Of a stretch of DNA of 64,000 nt, positions 16,265 to 24,973 are shown piece by piece. The stretch comes from Acidovorax sp. DW039. GTDB lineage: Bacteria > Pseudomonadota > Gammaproteobacteria > Burkholderiales > Burkholderiaceae_C. The DNA lies in contig NZ_AP029019.1 in NCBI RefSeq assembly GCF_037101375.1, forward strand, positions 4,579,001 through 4,643,000, given 5' to 3'. The position numbers were made by a program, and so were the translations under genes. The stretch's first letter is position 1; every line of letters starts with the position of its first letter. A model generated the notes under the pieces. The model searched no databases, was not told where the DNA came from, and was given only the letters and a program-made list of their open reading frames with translations.

Positions 16265-17478
16265 TTGAATTTACTCTCCCACTCATGATCCCATCCAATG
16301 GTAGGTAGGTCAGATAAATAATAAAAAACACCATTGCTCAGCCTAGTTTCTAAGGGATTCATGTCGACTGATAAGGCGCTACGTCGCAATTCATCAATCA
16401 TTGCGAGTGCCTGGGTCTTTTTTTCATCTGCACTCATTGCGTCAGCAAATCGATAAGCCTGTCTAAATCGGCTATACCAGATGGATTGGGTTTCGTCGTA
16501 CATGTGATCGACATCGTCCGCAGTCAATAACCCATCTGCGACCCACTTGGTCAAGTGATTCTCCAACATCACTTTTTCGGTCGTGTATCTAATAATGGCA
16601 TCAGTGTCTTTGTCCGCGAAATCACCAATTTCTAATAGTTGTCGGATGAAGGTCTGATCGGTGAGGTTTGCAGGAGGTACAAAAGAAAATTTGTGTCGCA
16701 CTAGTTTTGTTGCACGCGTATCATCAAAAATTTTCGAATATTTGGTGATGAAATCTTGGAACGAGATTGTTATTGCACACCCCGCCTTGGTGGCTAGATA
16801 GTTGTCTTTATGTAGATTGGAGTGTAATTTTGCAAATACCTCATCCACTCTGTGCGCTGCAATCACCTTGTTGAGGATAGATTTCTTTACCCTGCCAATG
16901 ATGTCATCTTCGTTTAGCTCAAATTTAATATGCAGAAGGAATATTTTTAATACTTCCTCGTTTAAGGATCGGATGCTATTTAGATAACCTTTAATTGTTT
17001 GATTGTCAGTCTTTGACTCAAAGAAAGTAAGCTTTTCCACTACGCTTACATACTTACTGCTATCAAAATGATAAGCGTTTAGTGTATTTATAAATGAATT
17101 TCCACCATTTTCTGACTTATTGCTTGCCAATAAGAAAGTGGTTTTTTTCACAAATTCAATTTGCTTATCAATATCTTTTCTTCCATCTGATGCATCGCAA
17201 ATAACCTTTGCCCAATTGGAGATGGTTTTCCAAAGGTCTATGTCAAGCTCGCTAAGCGCAATCGGAAATCCATTGGCCGCTTTTTGCGTGGTGTGTTTCA
17301 GCTGAATAAGAATCTGCTTGTCCGAATTTAATTCGGTGTGGACATCATCCTTTACCTCAATGCCAACCGATTCACCGACTTTCATATTAAGAATGGCATC
17401 CAAGAAGTAAAAAAATTGAAAGTCAAAACCGATGCTTTTGTCTATAGCATTTGTTTTGTCTGTAAAAGTTCTATTCAT
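16261..17478 (-). CDS. ABC-three component system third component with predicted N-terminal nuclease-like domain
   Basis: 405 residues, first gene of the three-gene operon. Near the N-terminus GFDFQFFYFLDAIL is followed by EVKDDVH and, after a gap, IQLKHT. This 'FxxQ...E-x-x-DDV...QxKH' arrangement is what is seen in PD-(D/E)XK nuclease domains of Cap4/DUF4297-type effectors, so this is probably the toxic nuclease or its relic. The C-terminal half (about 200-405) is helical and matches the position of the conserved ABC-3C C-terminal domain that docks on the other subunits. No signal peptide. AT-rich, unlike the flanking chromosome. Function inferred, not shown. Confidence 0.72.
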   Translation of the reverse strand: MNRTFTDKTNAIDKSIGFDFQFFYFLDAILNMKVGESVGIEVKDDVHTELNSDKQILIQLKHTTQKAANGFPIALSELDIDLWKTISNWAKVICDASDGRKDIDKQIEFVKKTTFLLASNKSENGGNSFINTLNAYHFDSSKYVSVVEKLTFFESKTDNQTIKGYLNSIRSLNEEVLKIFLLHIKFELNEDDIIGRVKKSILNKVIAAHRVDEVFAKLHSNLHKDNYLATKAGCAITISFQDFITKYSKIFDDTRATKLVRHKFSFVPPANLTDQTFIRQLLEIGDFADKDTDAIIRYTTEKVMLENHLTKWVADGLLTADDVDHMYDETQSIWYSRFRQAYRFADAMSADEKKTQALAMIDELRRSALSVDMNPLETRLSNGVFYYLSDLPTIGWDHEWESKFK

Positions 17479-17513
17479 TTTTTATCTCAAGTGATTTACT
17501 TGACTTGACAGAG

Positions 17514-17850
17514 TTATCTTGGTGAAGAAACCATCCCCACCCCCGTCACCAACCGCTGCGTAGCCGCCCCATACAACACTCGCGCCGCCTGCTTCTCGTC
17601 CTCCCCGCCACAGGTAGTGCCCCATGCCCGTGCCGGGTAGCGCCACCACAGGGAACTCCAGGCCTTTGCTGACCTTCATTGTCATCACCTTGATCTTGTT
17701 GCTGGTGGGGTCAAAGTGGCCGGGCTGATGCCGTTCTCTACCGGTAACTTGTGTTGCGCCAAGGTGCGAGCGCAGCGCACCGCTTCACCACTTAGCGCGG
17801 TCATACCAACCCGCCTCCGTTTTGACCTGTCGAAGTGCGTCATGTCAGTC
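17514..17850 (-). pseudogene. decayed C-terminal fragment of a UvrD-family helicase
   Basis: On the minus strand the pieces AQHKLPVENGIS, HFDPTSNKIKVMTMKVSKGL, EFPVVALPG, then GEDEKQAARVLYGAATQRLV are recognisable as helicase motifs IV-VI region (the usual wording is VMTMKVSKGLEFPVVALPG ... EAARVFYVAATRATQRL). They lie in different reading frames, so there are at least two frameshifts plus a short deletion inside motif VI. It ends at a TAA at 17516-17514, just upstream of the ABC-3C operon. Together with the piece at 18699-18842 it is the remains of one gene. Confidence 0.75.
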
Positions 17851-18699
17851 TTTTCCACCATAGAAATCCAGCTCGGCCTGCGCCCCCGGCAAGGTTGATG
17901 GCAATCCACGAGCGAGCAAATCCTTGGCGCTGACGACCTTGTTCAAAACCACAACCGCGCGAGCAAGCAGCGCCAGAAGGAACAGCAGGCAGACAAACAG
18001 AGACCAGCGCTGTTCTTTCAGCTTGCTTGCTAGGTGCGGCGGCCACTCGTCCGTTGGTAAAAACTCGCACAACGTTTTCACCTCGGCCTCCGTGAAAGAG
18101 GTACGTGCGGCATTCGCGGCCAGCGGCTGATCACAGTCGCTCTTTTTCAATGGGTTTCTGTTGAAGACGACAGGGGGCCACAAGGTCTGTGCGCTGGACT
18201 CTGTTGCGAGAAAGGTCCGCTCGCTCGACTTGAGGGTGAACGGCACCTGCGGAATCAGCATCAGCCAAGCTAAGGCCAGCGAACCGACAAGGGACACGGC
18301 AAACACCGTAATCTGGGCAAAAAGATAGGGGCGTGAGGGCAAGTCTTGCTTGCGCACCTGCCGCAGCCCGGTGTCAAAGTAGCGCCCGCAAGCAGCAATT
18401 TGGCGCAGGTCAACGCGATTGATTTGTGCCCACTGAATCAACTGGTGCGCTTCTTCCAGGCTGGCCGCCTGCACGCCAGAGAACATGCGAAAGGACATGA
18501 GGTTGGTTTGCTCATCCACATACGCACGGATCGCTGGGTCTGAAATTTCATCGCTGCCGTGCACCAGCAGCCACAGGCGCCGCAGCAGGGTATGCAGCGA
18601 CACGGTGCGCCAGATGACGATGACAAAGCCTGCGATGAGCACCACTGGCACCAAAGCGGCCAGTGCGCCGCCGAACTGCGTGATGGTGGCGAAGTCCAT
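17845..18699 (-). CDS. membrane protein of unknown function (DUF6216-like)
   Basis: 284 residues with membrane helices at about 10-32, 127-150 and 232-255. Between the first two is a cytoplasmic-looking segment with NLMSFRMFSGVQAASLEEAH; between the second and third an extracytoplasmic loop with two cysteines (SDCDQPL, KTLCEFLP). The style recalls DUF6216 proteins of Burkholderiales, from memory only. The ATG at 18699 overlaps the stop of the upstream helicase fragment as TGATG; a GTG one codon earlier is possible. It occupies the place where the middle of the former helicase should be, so it is probably inserted cargo. Confidence 0.6.
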   Translation of the reverse strand: MDFATITQFGGALAALVPVVLIAGFVIVIWRTVSLHTLLRRLWLLVHGSDEISDPAIRAYVDEQTNLMSFRMFSGVQAASLEEAHQLIQWAQINRVDLRQIAACGRYFDTGLRQVRKQDLPSRPYLFAQITVFAVSLVGSLALAWLMLIPQVPFTLKSSERTFLATESSAQTLWPPVVFNRNPLKKSDCDQPLAANAARTSFTEAEVKTLCEFLPTDEWPPHLASKLKEQRWSLFVCLLFLLALLARAVVVLNKVVSAKDLLARGLPSTLPGAQAELDFYGGKD

Positions 18700-18842
18700 C
18701 ACGCGGCAGGCTGATCAAAGCGCCATGTGAGGCAAAGGTAAATGGCGCTGCGGGCTTGTTCTTCCCGTCGCTCAGCCAGTCGTTTTTCTCCAGGGGTCAT
18801 GCGCGGCAGGCACGCACCTAGGGCCGGTATCAATGTCGCCAT
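18699..18842 (-). pseudogene. N-terminal stub of a NERD-domain/UvrD helicase (47 codons)
   Basis: MATLIPALGACLPRMTPGEK followed by RLAERREEQ is the stereotyped beginning of NERD-UvrD helicases, which usually continue into a DDYLCWYDVPVG segment. Here the similarity stops after about 35 codons and a stop follows. A GGGAG ribosome binding site precedes the ATG at 18842. The reading frame still couples (TGATG) to the membrane-protein gene, so the old helicase promoter and start may now drive that gene. Confidence 0.6.
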
Positions 18843-18978
18843 GCAGGGGCGCGCTCCCAAAGGTCAGTTGTATGCAGATGTTTCCCCCAATCTATGCAGG
18901 GGGAGGGCTCTGCACAACTACCAAAGTTGGTAGGTCAAGCCCCAAAGTGCCTGCACCGGGCCATGGAGGTCAAAAACA

Positions 18979-19025
18979 GTGCTTGCGCTCATCCAGCAAG
19001 CGCAAGCAGCTATCTTTTCAATAGC
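18979..19025 (+). repeat. Comamonadaceae-type interspersed palindromic repeat, copy 3
   Basis: GTGCTTGCGCTCATCCAGC then AAGCGCAAGCAGCTATCTTTT; arms GCTTGCGC/GCGCAAGC pair. Lies just downstream of the secreted hydrolase gene (minus strand). Confidence 0.65.
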
Positions 19026-19028
19026 GCA

Positions 19029-21119
19029 TCAAGGCAAGCGGGCCAGGGTGCCTGCCTGGGCCTCGCGCACGGCGGCCTCGGCGTCGGCGGGCAGGAGCAG
19101 GCCCTGTTGCTGCAGGCGCCAGGTGGCGGCGCGCACGGCGGCGATGTAGTGGTCTGGCGTGGGGTAGCGCTCTGCGATGGAGGGGCGGGGGTCTTTGCGG
19201 GCCAGGCGTTCGGCGCGGGTGGCGGCCAGGGGCAAGGTGGCGCCTTGCTGGGTGCAGATGCCGGAGGGGTTTTGTGGATCGATGGGCGCAGTGGTCTTGG
19301 CGTTCCAGCCCACGTAGGTGGCGCGGGGCACGGCCACGGCGGGCAGGCGCACAGCGCCCAGGGCCAGGCCGTCGGCGTCGGTGCGGGGCACCAGCACGGG
19401 GTATTGGCCCAGCACGGTGGGCAGGCCGCTGGCGCTGTCGGTGCGCCACGATGGGGTGGCGTAGCCCTGGTAGCCCAGTAGCGCACGCAGGCCGTGGTAT
19501 TGGCCGGGGAAGATGGTGTGGTCGGCGGGCACCAGGGTGCCGTCTGCCACGTTGGGGTATTGGCTGGCCGGTGGCTCGGTGCCGCTGCGCACCCAGGCGT
19601 CCATGCGGGTGAGCAGGGCGCGCATCAGCGGGCCTGCGTAGATGGGCGATGTGGGCAGCAGGCAGCCTGCCTCGGCCTTGGCGACCGCATCAAACGCGGC
19701 AAAGTGCGGGGTGCCTGCCACCAGGTAGGCGCGCACGTTGGCGGGCAGGGGCAGGTGTTGGGCCTGGGGGTCGGTCACGCTATGGCTGCCGTGCGATGCC
19801 CACATTTCGTATTCCGAATCGACCTGCATGATGCGTGGGCAGGTGCTGGTGGCTGTGCAGCGCTGCAGCAGGCCGTCGGTGCGGCCGGTTTGTGCATCGG
19901 TGCTGGTGGCGTAGGCCATGGGGAACTGGTCTACGGGGTACAGGTCGTCGCTGTTGGGGCCGGGGTTGCGGGCGGGCTGGGCAAAGCGGGCGTTGGTGTA
20001 GCTGCGGCGCGCGCCGGGTATTTGCAGCAGCAGGCCGTCGTACACGGGGCGGTGGTCTGCGCTTTCGTTCAGGCCCAGGTACACAAAGTCGCGCAGCACG
20101 CGGCCAGATTGCGAGATGCCGGTGCCCAGCAGGGTCTGCATGGTGGGCTTGCCGCCTGCAGCCAGCGGGTTGGCGGCGCTGGTGTCGTGCCGCAGAAAGT
20201 GCGCCACATCGCGCAGCGCCGCCAGCCCCATGCCCATGGGCTTGGCATCGCGCGCGGTGTAGGTGAATTCGTAGATGGCGTCTGCAGGCTGCCCTGCAGG
20301 GCGGGTGATGGCGATGGTCTGGTCGTCCACAAACCGGAAGGCCAGGCCCGCAGGCTGGCTGCGGGGGTCTTGCAGGCGGGCACGCACGGTGAGCTGTGCG
20401 CCCTCGCGGCTGGCGGCGGGGTAGGCGAGCTTGACGGTTTGCTCGGCCTCGGTCTGCTTGGGGGTAAAGACCCATTCATCCCGCGAGGGGCCGGTCACAC
20501 CGGGCAGCGTGGGCAGGTTGATGCCCAGTGCCGCTGCGCCCTTGCCGCCGCTGGCCGGCAGGTCGCCCTGCCAGCCGATCCACGCCAGGGTGTAGCCCTG
20601 TGCCAGCAGGAAGCCGGTGCCTGCATCGGCGGCCTCGCCCAGGCGGCCATAGGTGGGCGGGGCGTTGTCAAAGCCGGGGCCGATGAGTTTGCGGCCCCGG
20701 TTGGGCACCTCTACCAGCAGGGTGCCGTTGGGGCGCTGGGGCTGGAGGATGACGACATCGGCCACGGCCGTGACGCGGCCTGCTGCATCGCGCGGGGCCA
20801 GGGCCAGGTCGGCAATGACAGCGTTACGGGGGTCGGCAGGGTCCAGCGCCAGCGTGGCGCGGGCCAGGGTTTTGGTGGCGGTGCCGCGGTCGCCAAAACT
20901 GCGGGCCTGCAGCGCGGGGGCCTCGGTGGCCAGCACTTCAAACCGGGAGACCTGGGCTTGCGCCAGGCTGGGCATGAAGGCTGCCGCTACGGCCCACCCT
21001 GCGAGCTTGGTGCCCAGTGACCACGCAGAGCGCTGTGACTTGGACTGGGAAAGCACGGCGGGCAAAGCCTGCGGTGCCGTAAGGTGGCAAGGGGCGGCGG
21101 GCTGCAAGCGGCTGCGCAT
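19029..21119 (-). CDS. exported alpha/beta hydrolase domain-containing protein (large, about 700 residues)
   Basis: 696 residues. AGGAG lies 8 bases before the ATG. The N-terminus has an unusually long n-region before the hydrophobic core (LAGWAVAAAFMPSLAQAQ, cleavage near residue 55). The GISQSGR segment, about residue 330, is the likely nucleophile elbow, followed by FVYLGLNESADHRPVYDG. The composition of domains matches the large 'alpha/beta hydrolase domain' proteins (PF20091-like) of soil proteobacteria, which have no established substrate. Stands alone between the repeat at 18979 and a chemoreceptor gene. Confidence 0.75.
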   Translation of the reverse strand: MRSRLQPAAPCHLTAPQALPAVLSQSKSQRSAWSLGTKLAGWAVAAAFMPSLAQAQVSRFEVLATEAPALQARSFGDRGTATKTLARATLALDPADPRNAVIADLALAPRDAAGRVTAVADVVILQPQRPNGTLLVEVPNRGRKLIGPGFDNAPPTYGRLGEAADAGTGFLLAQGYTLAWIGWQGDLPASGGKGAAALGINLPTLPGVTGPSRDEWVFTPKQTEAEQTVKLAYPAASREGAQLTVRARLQDPRSQPAGLAFRFVDDQTIAITRPAGQPADAIYEFTYTARDAKPMGMGLAALRDVAHFLRHDTSAANPLAAGGKPTMQTLLGTGISQSGRVLRDFVYLGLNESADHRPVYDGLLLQIPGARRSYTNARFAQPARNPGPNSDDLYPVDQFPMAYATSTDAQTGRTDGLLQRCTATSTCPRIMQVDSEYEMWASHGSHSVTDPQAQHLPLPANVRAYLVAGTPHFAAFDAVAKAEAGCLLPTSPIYAGPLMRALLTRMDAWVRSGTEPPASQYPNVADGTLVPADHTIFPGQYHGLRALLGYQGYATPSWRTDSASGLPTVLGQYPVLVPRTDADGLALGAVRLPAVAVPRATYVGWNAKTTAPIDPQNPSGICTQQGATLPLAATRAERLARKDPRPSIAERYPTPDHYIAAVRAATWRLQQQGLLLPADAEAAVREAQAGTLARLP

Positions 21120-21317
21120 GGGTCAACTCCTGAAAGGGGTGTGGGCAAAGGATAGGGACGCGGCGACAAAGCGCAGCGGGGTGAAACCCGAAGGCCGCCC
21201 GGCCCTCACCCGCCCTGTGCGTGCACTGCGCCAGCCCTGCGCCAGTGATGATGCCGGGCTGACGCTGAGGCATCAGTGGGGATGAGAAAGGCTGGCGGCC
21301 AGGACGGGTGCAAGGCC

Positions 21318-22943
21318 TCAGGTCAGGCGCAAGGTGGGCTCGGTACTGCCCTGGCTGGCGGCGCGTGCAGGCTGCGCTGCAGCGCCGCCCAGACCGGCCA
21401 CGCGGAAGAAAGCCACCAGCTCGGCCAGCTGGCGGGCCTGGTCGTTGAGGGAGTTGGCCACGGCGGCAGATTCCTCGACCAGCGCAGCGTTTTCCTGGGT
21501 GACCTGGTCGATCTGCGCCACGGCCTGGTTGACCTGATGGATGCCTGCGCGCTGCTCTTGCGATGCGGCGGTGATCTCTTCGATGATGACGCGCACCTGC
21601 TGCACGGCGCTGACGATTTCCGTCATGGTGGTGCCTGCGCGGTCTACCAGCTCAGAGCCATCGTGCACCTTGGAGACGGAGGCATCGATCAGGCTCTTGA
21701 TCTCTTTGGCGGCCTGCGCGCTGCGCCCGGCCAGGCTGCGCACTTCCGATGCCACCACGGCAAAGCCCCGGCCCTGCTCGCCCGCGCGGGCGGCCTCTAC
21801 CGCGGCGTTGAGGGCGAGGATGTTGGTCTGGAACGCGATGGAGTCGATGACGCCAATGATTTCGGAGATACGGTTGGAGCTGTCGGTAATGCCGCGCATG
21901 GTCTCCACCACGTTGCCCATCACGGCGCCGCCGCGCTCGGCAATGCTGGCGGCGTTGTTGGCCAGCTCGCCCGCGCGCTGGGCGTTGTCGGCGTTCTGGG
22001 TCACGGTGCTGGTCAGCTGCTCCATGCTGGCGGCGGTTTGCTGCAGCGATGAAGCCTGCGATTCGGTGCGGGCCGAGAGGTCGAGGTTGCCCGAGGCGAT
22101 TTCGCCGGCAGCGTGGCGGATTTCTTCCGTGCCGTTGCGGATGTTGCCGATGAGCTGGGCCAGGCGGCTTTGCATGGTGTGCATGGCGTGCATCAGGCTA
22201 TGGGTGTTGTTGCCCACGGTGGGCACCACCACGGTCAGGTCGCCTTCGGCAATGCGGCCCGCCACTTCGCTGGCGGTTGCAGGCTCGCCGCCCAGGCTGC
22301 CCGTCACGCTGCGGATGATGAGCAGCATGGACACATGGATGATGGCACCCAGCAGCAGCACGATGATGGCCAGGCTGGTGATGGTTTTGTAGAAGGCGGC
22401 CTGGATGTCGCCCACCAGCACGCCCGCCATGATGTGCCAGTCCCACGCCTTGTTGTAGCGCACATAGGTGATCTTGGGCATGCGTTCGACCTTGCCGTCG
22501 GGCTGCGTCACGCCCGCCTGGTAGGAGACAAAGCCCTGCCCGTTCTTGGTGCCCATGTCGGCCAGCTCGCGGTAGTAGGCCACGCCATCGGGGTCCTTGC
22601 GGTCGCCCACGTTGGTTCCAATGAGGTTGCCGCCGGTGGGGTGCATCAGCATGAGCGGAGCGGAGTCGATGACGAAGAGGAAGTTCTTGCCGCCATCAAA
22701 CCGGAGCTTGGACAGGCGGGCCAGCGCCTGCTCTTTGGCGGCGGGCAGTTCCATGCGCCCGGCGGTCACTTCGGCGGCGTACGAGTCCACCAGGCTGTAG
22801 CCCAGGTCCACGATGTGGCGCACGGCGGCCTGGCGCTCTTCCGTCACCAGCGAGCGCGCATGGAAAGCCGCCCAGGCCCCCAGCAGGAACAGCCCGAGCC
22901 ACATCAGGATCAGGGCCAATGTCAGTTTGGTTTTCAGTCGCAT
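21318..22943 (-). CDS. methyl-accepting chemotaxis protein with periplasmic single-Cache sensor
   Basis: 541 residues: membrane helix at 7-29, periplasmic sCache domain (about 35-185; [36 protein letters not shown]), second helix (about 190-212), HAMP, then the cytoplasmic signalling coiled coil whose tip [19 protein letters not shown] is intact. Senses small molecules and controls CheA. The C-terminus (EPTLRLT) lacks a CheR-binding pentapeptide of the NWETF type. Start chosen at [11 protein letters not shown], immediately before the first membrane helix. No che genes nearby. Confidence 0.92.
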   Translation of the reverse strand: MRLKTKLTLALILMWLGLFLLGAWAAFHARSLVTEERQAAVRHIVDLGYSLVDSYAAEVTAGRMELPAAKEQALARLSKLRFDGGKNFLFVIDSAPLMLMHPTGGNLIGTNVGDRKDPDGVAYYRELADMGTKNGQGFVSYQAGVTQPDGKVERMPKITYVRYNKAWDWHIMAGVLVGDIQAAFYKTITSLAIIVLLLGAIIHVSMLLIIRSVTGSLGGEPATASEVAGRIAEGDLTVVVPTVGNNTHSLMHAMHTMQSRLAQLIGNIRNGTEEIRHAAGEIASGNLDLSARTESQASSLQQTAASMEQLTSTVTQNADNAQRAGELANNAASIAERGGAVMGNVVETMRGITDSSNRISEIIGVIDSIAFQTNILALNAAVEAARAGEQGRGFAVVASEVRSLAGRSAQAAKEIKSLIDASVSKVHDGSELVDRAGTTMTEIVSAVQQVRVIIEEITAASQEQRAGIHQVNQAVAQIDQVTQENAALVEESAAVANSLNDQARQLAELVAFFRVAGLGGAAAQPARAASQGSTEPTLRLT

Positions 22944-23268
22944 AGAAAGGTCAAGGTCGGCTGGCAGTGCAGCGTGAAGAACGGAATGCAATCAGCGCGC
23001 GGCCTGATGTGCGAGCCCCCTGCAAGCAGTTGGCTACCACCAGCGCGGAATGCAAACGGGGCACCAAGGGCGCAGGTTGCAAAGCACGCGGGGGTTACCA
23101 AACACTAGGGTTAACACCAATAAAAGACCGCAAGAGGCCGGATTGTTAACCAAAATCAGTAACAAAACATTTCTATTTGACATTTGTGCAACGTTTTTTA
23201 TTGCGTTATCTGCCTCGCTTTCTTTGCTTTATTGCGTGCTCCCTGTGGCGGCTTCCCACCATAAAAAA

Positions 23269-23310
23269 TGCTGCCAGCGCTTGATGAATAAGCGCAGGCA
23301 GCTATCAAAA
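23269..23310 (+). repeat. Comamonadaceae-type interspersed palindromic repeat, copy 4
   Basis: ATGCTGCCAGCGCTTGATGA then ATAAGCGCAGGCAGCTATCA. Arms AGCGCTT and AAGCGC pair. Good match to copies 2 and 5. Confidence 0.75.
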
Positions 23311-23320
23311 GCAGAGCATC

Positions 23321-23350
23321 AAAAACAAAGGCAGCCGAAGCTGCCTTTGT
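23321..23350 (-). terminator. rho-independent terminator of the glpQ gene
   Basis: ACAAAGGCAGC / TTCG tetraloop / GCTGCCTTTGT read on the minus strand, followed directly by TTTT. An 11-bp perfect stem with U tract, 80 bases after the glpQ stop. Confidence 0.88.
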
Positions 23351-23429
23351 GGGATGACGTGTTGGAGGTTGCCCCCCTCGCCCGCCTTGCCCGCCGCACC
23401 CGTTTTGCCAGCAGGGTGGCTGGGGGGTG

Positions 23430-24413
23430 TTACTTGCCCTGCACGTAGGCGTTGCGGGCCGTCACGGCCAGATCGGGGTAGTTGGCAAACATGCCGTCCA
23501 TGCCCATGTCCAGGAACTTGCGGAACTCGGTGGCTGCCAGGGTGGCATCGGCCTGGGCAAAGGTCCAGCCGTGCACCTTCAGGCCTGCGGCGTGGGCCTG
23601 GTCGATGAATTCCTTGGTCACGGGGTAGGTGGTGTTGTTGATGAGCACGCCCACGCCTTCGTTGAAGGTGGCCACCTCCTGCAGGGTGAGGGTGGTCACG
23701 CTGGTGCCGCCCACCACGCCCATGCGCAGGGAGCCATCGGCGGCCTTGGTGGCCACGCCCAGCAGGATCTGCGGCATCTTGTTGTTCTGGGCGACCTGCT
23801 TGGCGCGCAGGCTGCGCAGCGTGGCATCGCTGAACGACTGGATGAACACCTTGCTGGAGGCGTTGTAGCCATTGGCCGTCAGGGTCTTGAGGATGCCGTC
23901 CTCCATCACCGGGTCAGCCTGCTTGGCTTCGGGGTAGATGCCCACTTCGCGGCCCACGGTGCTGCTTTGCTTCTTGGCAAAGTCCACCACTTCCTGAAAG
24001 GTGGGCACGGTGAAAGGGGTGGCTGCGCTGGGGGTGAAGCCGGGGTAGCTGGTCTTGCCCGTGCCGGTGGGCACCACGGTCAGGGTCTTGATCTCGGCCA
24101 GCGTGAAGTCGGCCACCTTGTAGGCGCCATTGCGCTTGGCAAACAGCGAGGCGATGTTGGTGGTGCGCTCCAGCGTGTCGTCGTGCATGGCCACCAGCAC
24201 ACCGTCCTTGGTGATCTGCAGGTCGGGCTCGATGTAGTCCGCGCCCATGCGGATGGCCAGCTCGTAGCCGCCCAGCGTGTGCTCGGGCAGGTGGCCGCTG
24301 GCGCCGCGGTGGGCAATCACCTGGGGTTGCGCGGGGGCGTCGTCGCTGCCACCGCAGCCCACCAGCAAAAGGGCAGACAGGCAGACTGCAGCAAAGGAAG
24401 AAAGTGCTTTCAT
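23430..24413 (-). CDS. glpQ: glycerophosphodiester phosphodiesterase, lipoprotein, GlpQ type
   Basis: 327 residues. Lipoprotein signal with lipobox LVGC (Cys20). The GDPD domain begins at once: IAHRGASGHLPEHT (catalytic His35, Arg36), then ADYIEPDLQITKDG with the metal-binding Glu and Asp, and VAMHDDTLERTTN with the second catalytic His. Hydrolyses glycerophosphodiesters to glycerol 3-phosphate in the periplasm. Long periplasmic GlpQ-like family member. Followed by a strong intrinsic terminator; monocistronic. Confidence 0.93.
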   Translation of the reverse strand: MKALSSFAAVCLSALLLVGCGGSDDAPAQPQVIAHRGASGHLPEHTLGGYELAIRMGADYIEPDLQITKDGVLVAMHDDTLERTTNIASLFAKRNGAYKVADFTLAEIKTLTVVPTGTGKTSYPGFTPSAATPFTVPTFQEVVDFAKKQSSTVGREVGIYPEAKQADPVMEDGILKTLTANGYNASSKVFIQSFSDATLRSLRAKQVAQNNKMPQILLGVATKAADGSLRMGVVGGTSVTTLTLQEVATFNEGVGVLINNTTYPVTKEFIDQAHAAGLKVHGWTFAQADATLAATEFRKFLDMGMDGMFANYPDLAVTARNAYVQGK

Positions 24414-24530
24414 GGCGTGATTCCGTTGTGGGAAAAACGCGCGACTGTAGAAGCGCGCAATGACATTGTGGTGACATTGCGCCGCAGGGCTGACACCTTC
24501 AGGACAGGGCGCCCGCTTGCAGAACGAGGA

Positions 24531-24884
24531 CTATCGCGGCAGCGAAGTCACCGCGCCACCATCCAGCAATTGCTCCTGGCTGCCGGGTGGGCAGGGCTGG
24601 TCGGTGTAGGTGGTGCGGCCGTCCTGCACGCATTTGCGGGGGGTGGGCACCACGGGGGCTGAAGCCGCGCCGCGTGCACCCTGACCGCCCGCCTGGCTGG
24701 GGGGCTTGCGGTCAGCAGGCAATGTGTCAGGCCCCGGCCGCGTGAGCTTGCCCCAGGCCCGCTGCGCCCAAGGGGCTGCCTCGGCGGCGTAACGGCCCCA
24801 GTGGTCGTGCGTCCACCACGCGGCACCGGCCACCAGCAGCAGGGCCAGCAGTATCCAGAGGGCACGTTGCAAGGGACGGCGCAT
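24531..24884 (-). CDS. DUF4124-type membrane-anchored small protein
   Basis: 117 residues: one membrane helix (about 8-26) then a proline-rich linker and a C-terminal KCVQDGRTTYTDQPC segment, the two-cysteine motif of DUF4124 proteins, which are usually periplasmic and of unknown function. Start at MRRPLQRALW puts the helix at the N-terminus; longer starts add a poorly structured extension. Positioned between glpQ and the helicase gene without tight coupling. Confidence 0.7.
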   Translation of the reverse strand: MRRPLQRALWILLALLLVAGAAWWTHDHWGRYAAEAAPWAQRAWGKLTRPGPDTLPADRKPPSQAGGQGARGAASAPVVPTPRKCVQDGRTTYTDQPCPPGSQEQLLDGGAVTSLPR

Positions 24885-24973
24885 GGTCGGTGTGAAGGCG
24901 AATTTGGTGGAGGGAAGGGCAGCAGGCCGATCTGACCACACCACCCATCAGCTCATGGAATCAGGTCGCTGGA

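Larger units (their letters stand above)
22944..23429. other. non-coding stretch upstream of the chemoreceptor
   Basis: No convincing gene in 486 bases. It contains an AT-rich zone at about 23100-23235 that may hold the chemoreceptor promoter, the repeat copy at 23269-23310 and the glpQ terminator at 23321-23350. Confidence 0.6.

Noticed and set aside
13968..17478. Island as a prophage or transposon
   Set aside because: No integrase, transposase, terminal repeats, or tRNA junction were seen; only the three-gene cassette and composition shift.
17685..17909. 74-codon minus-strand open frame (MDCHQPCRGRR...) as a separate gene
   Set aside because: It is one of the frames of the decayed helicase fragment and overlaps the end of the membrane gene.
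19494..21020. 508-codon plus-strand frame opposite the secreted hydrolase
   Set aside because: No recognisable protein features; a complementary-strand artefact of third-position GC bias.
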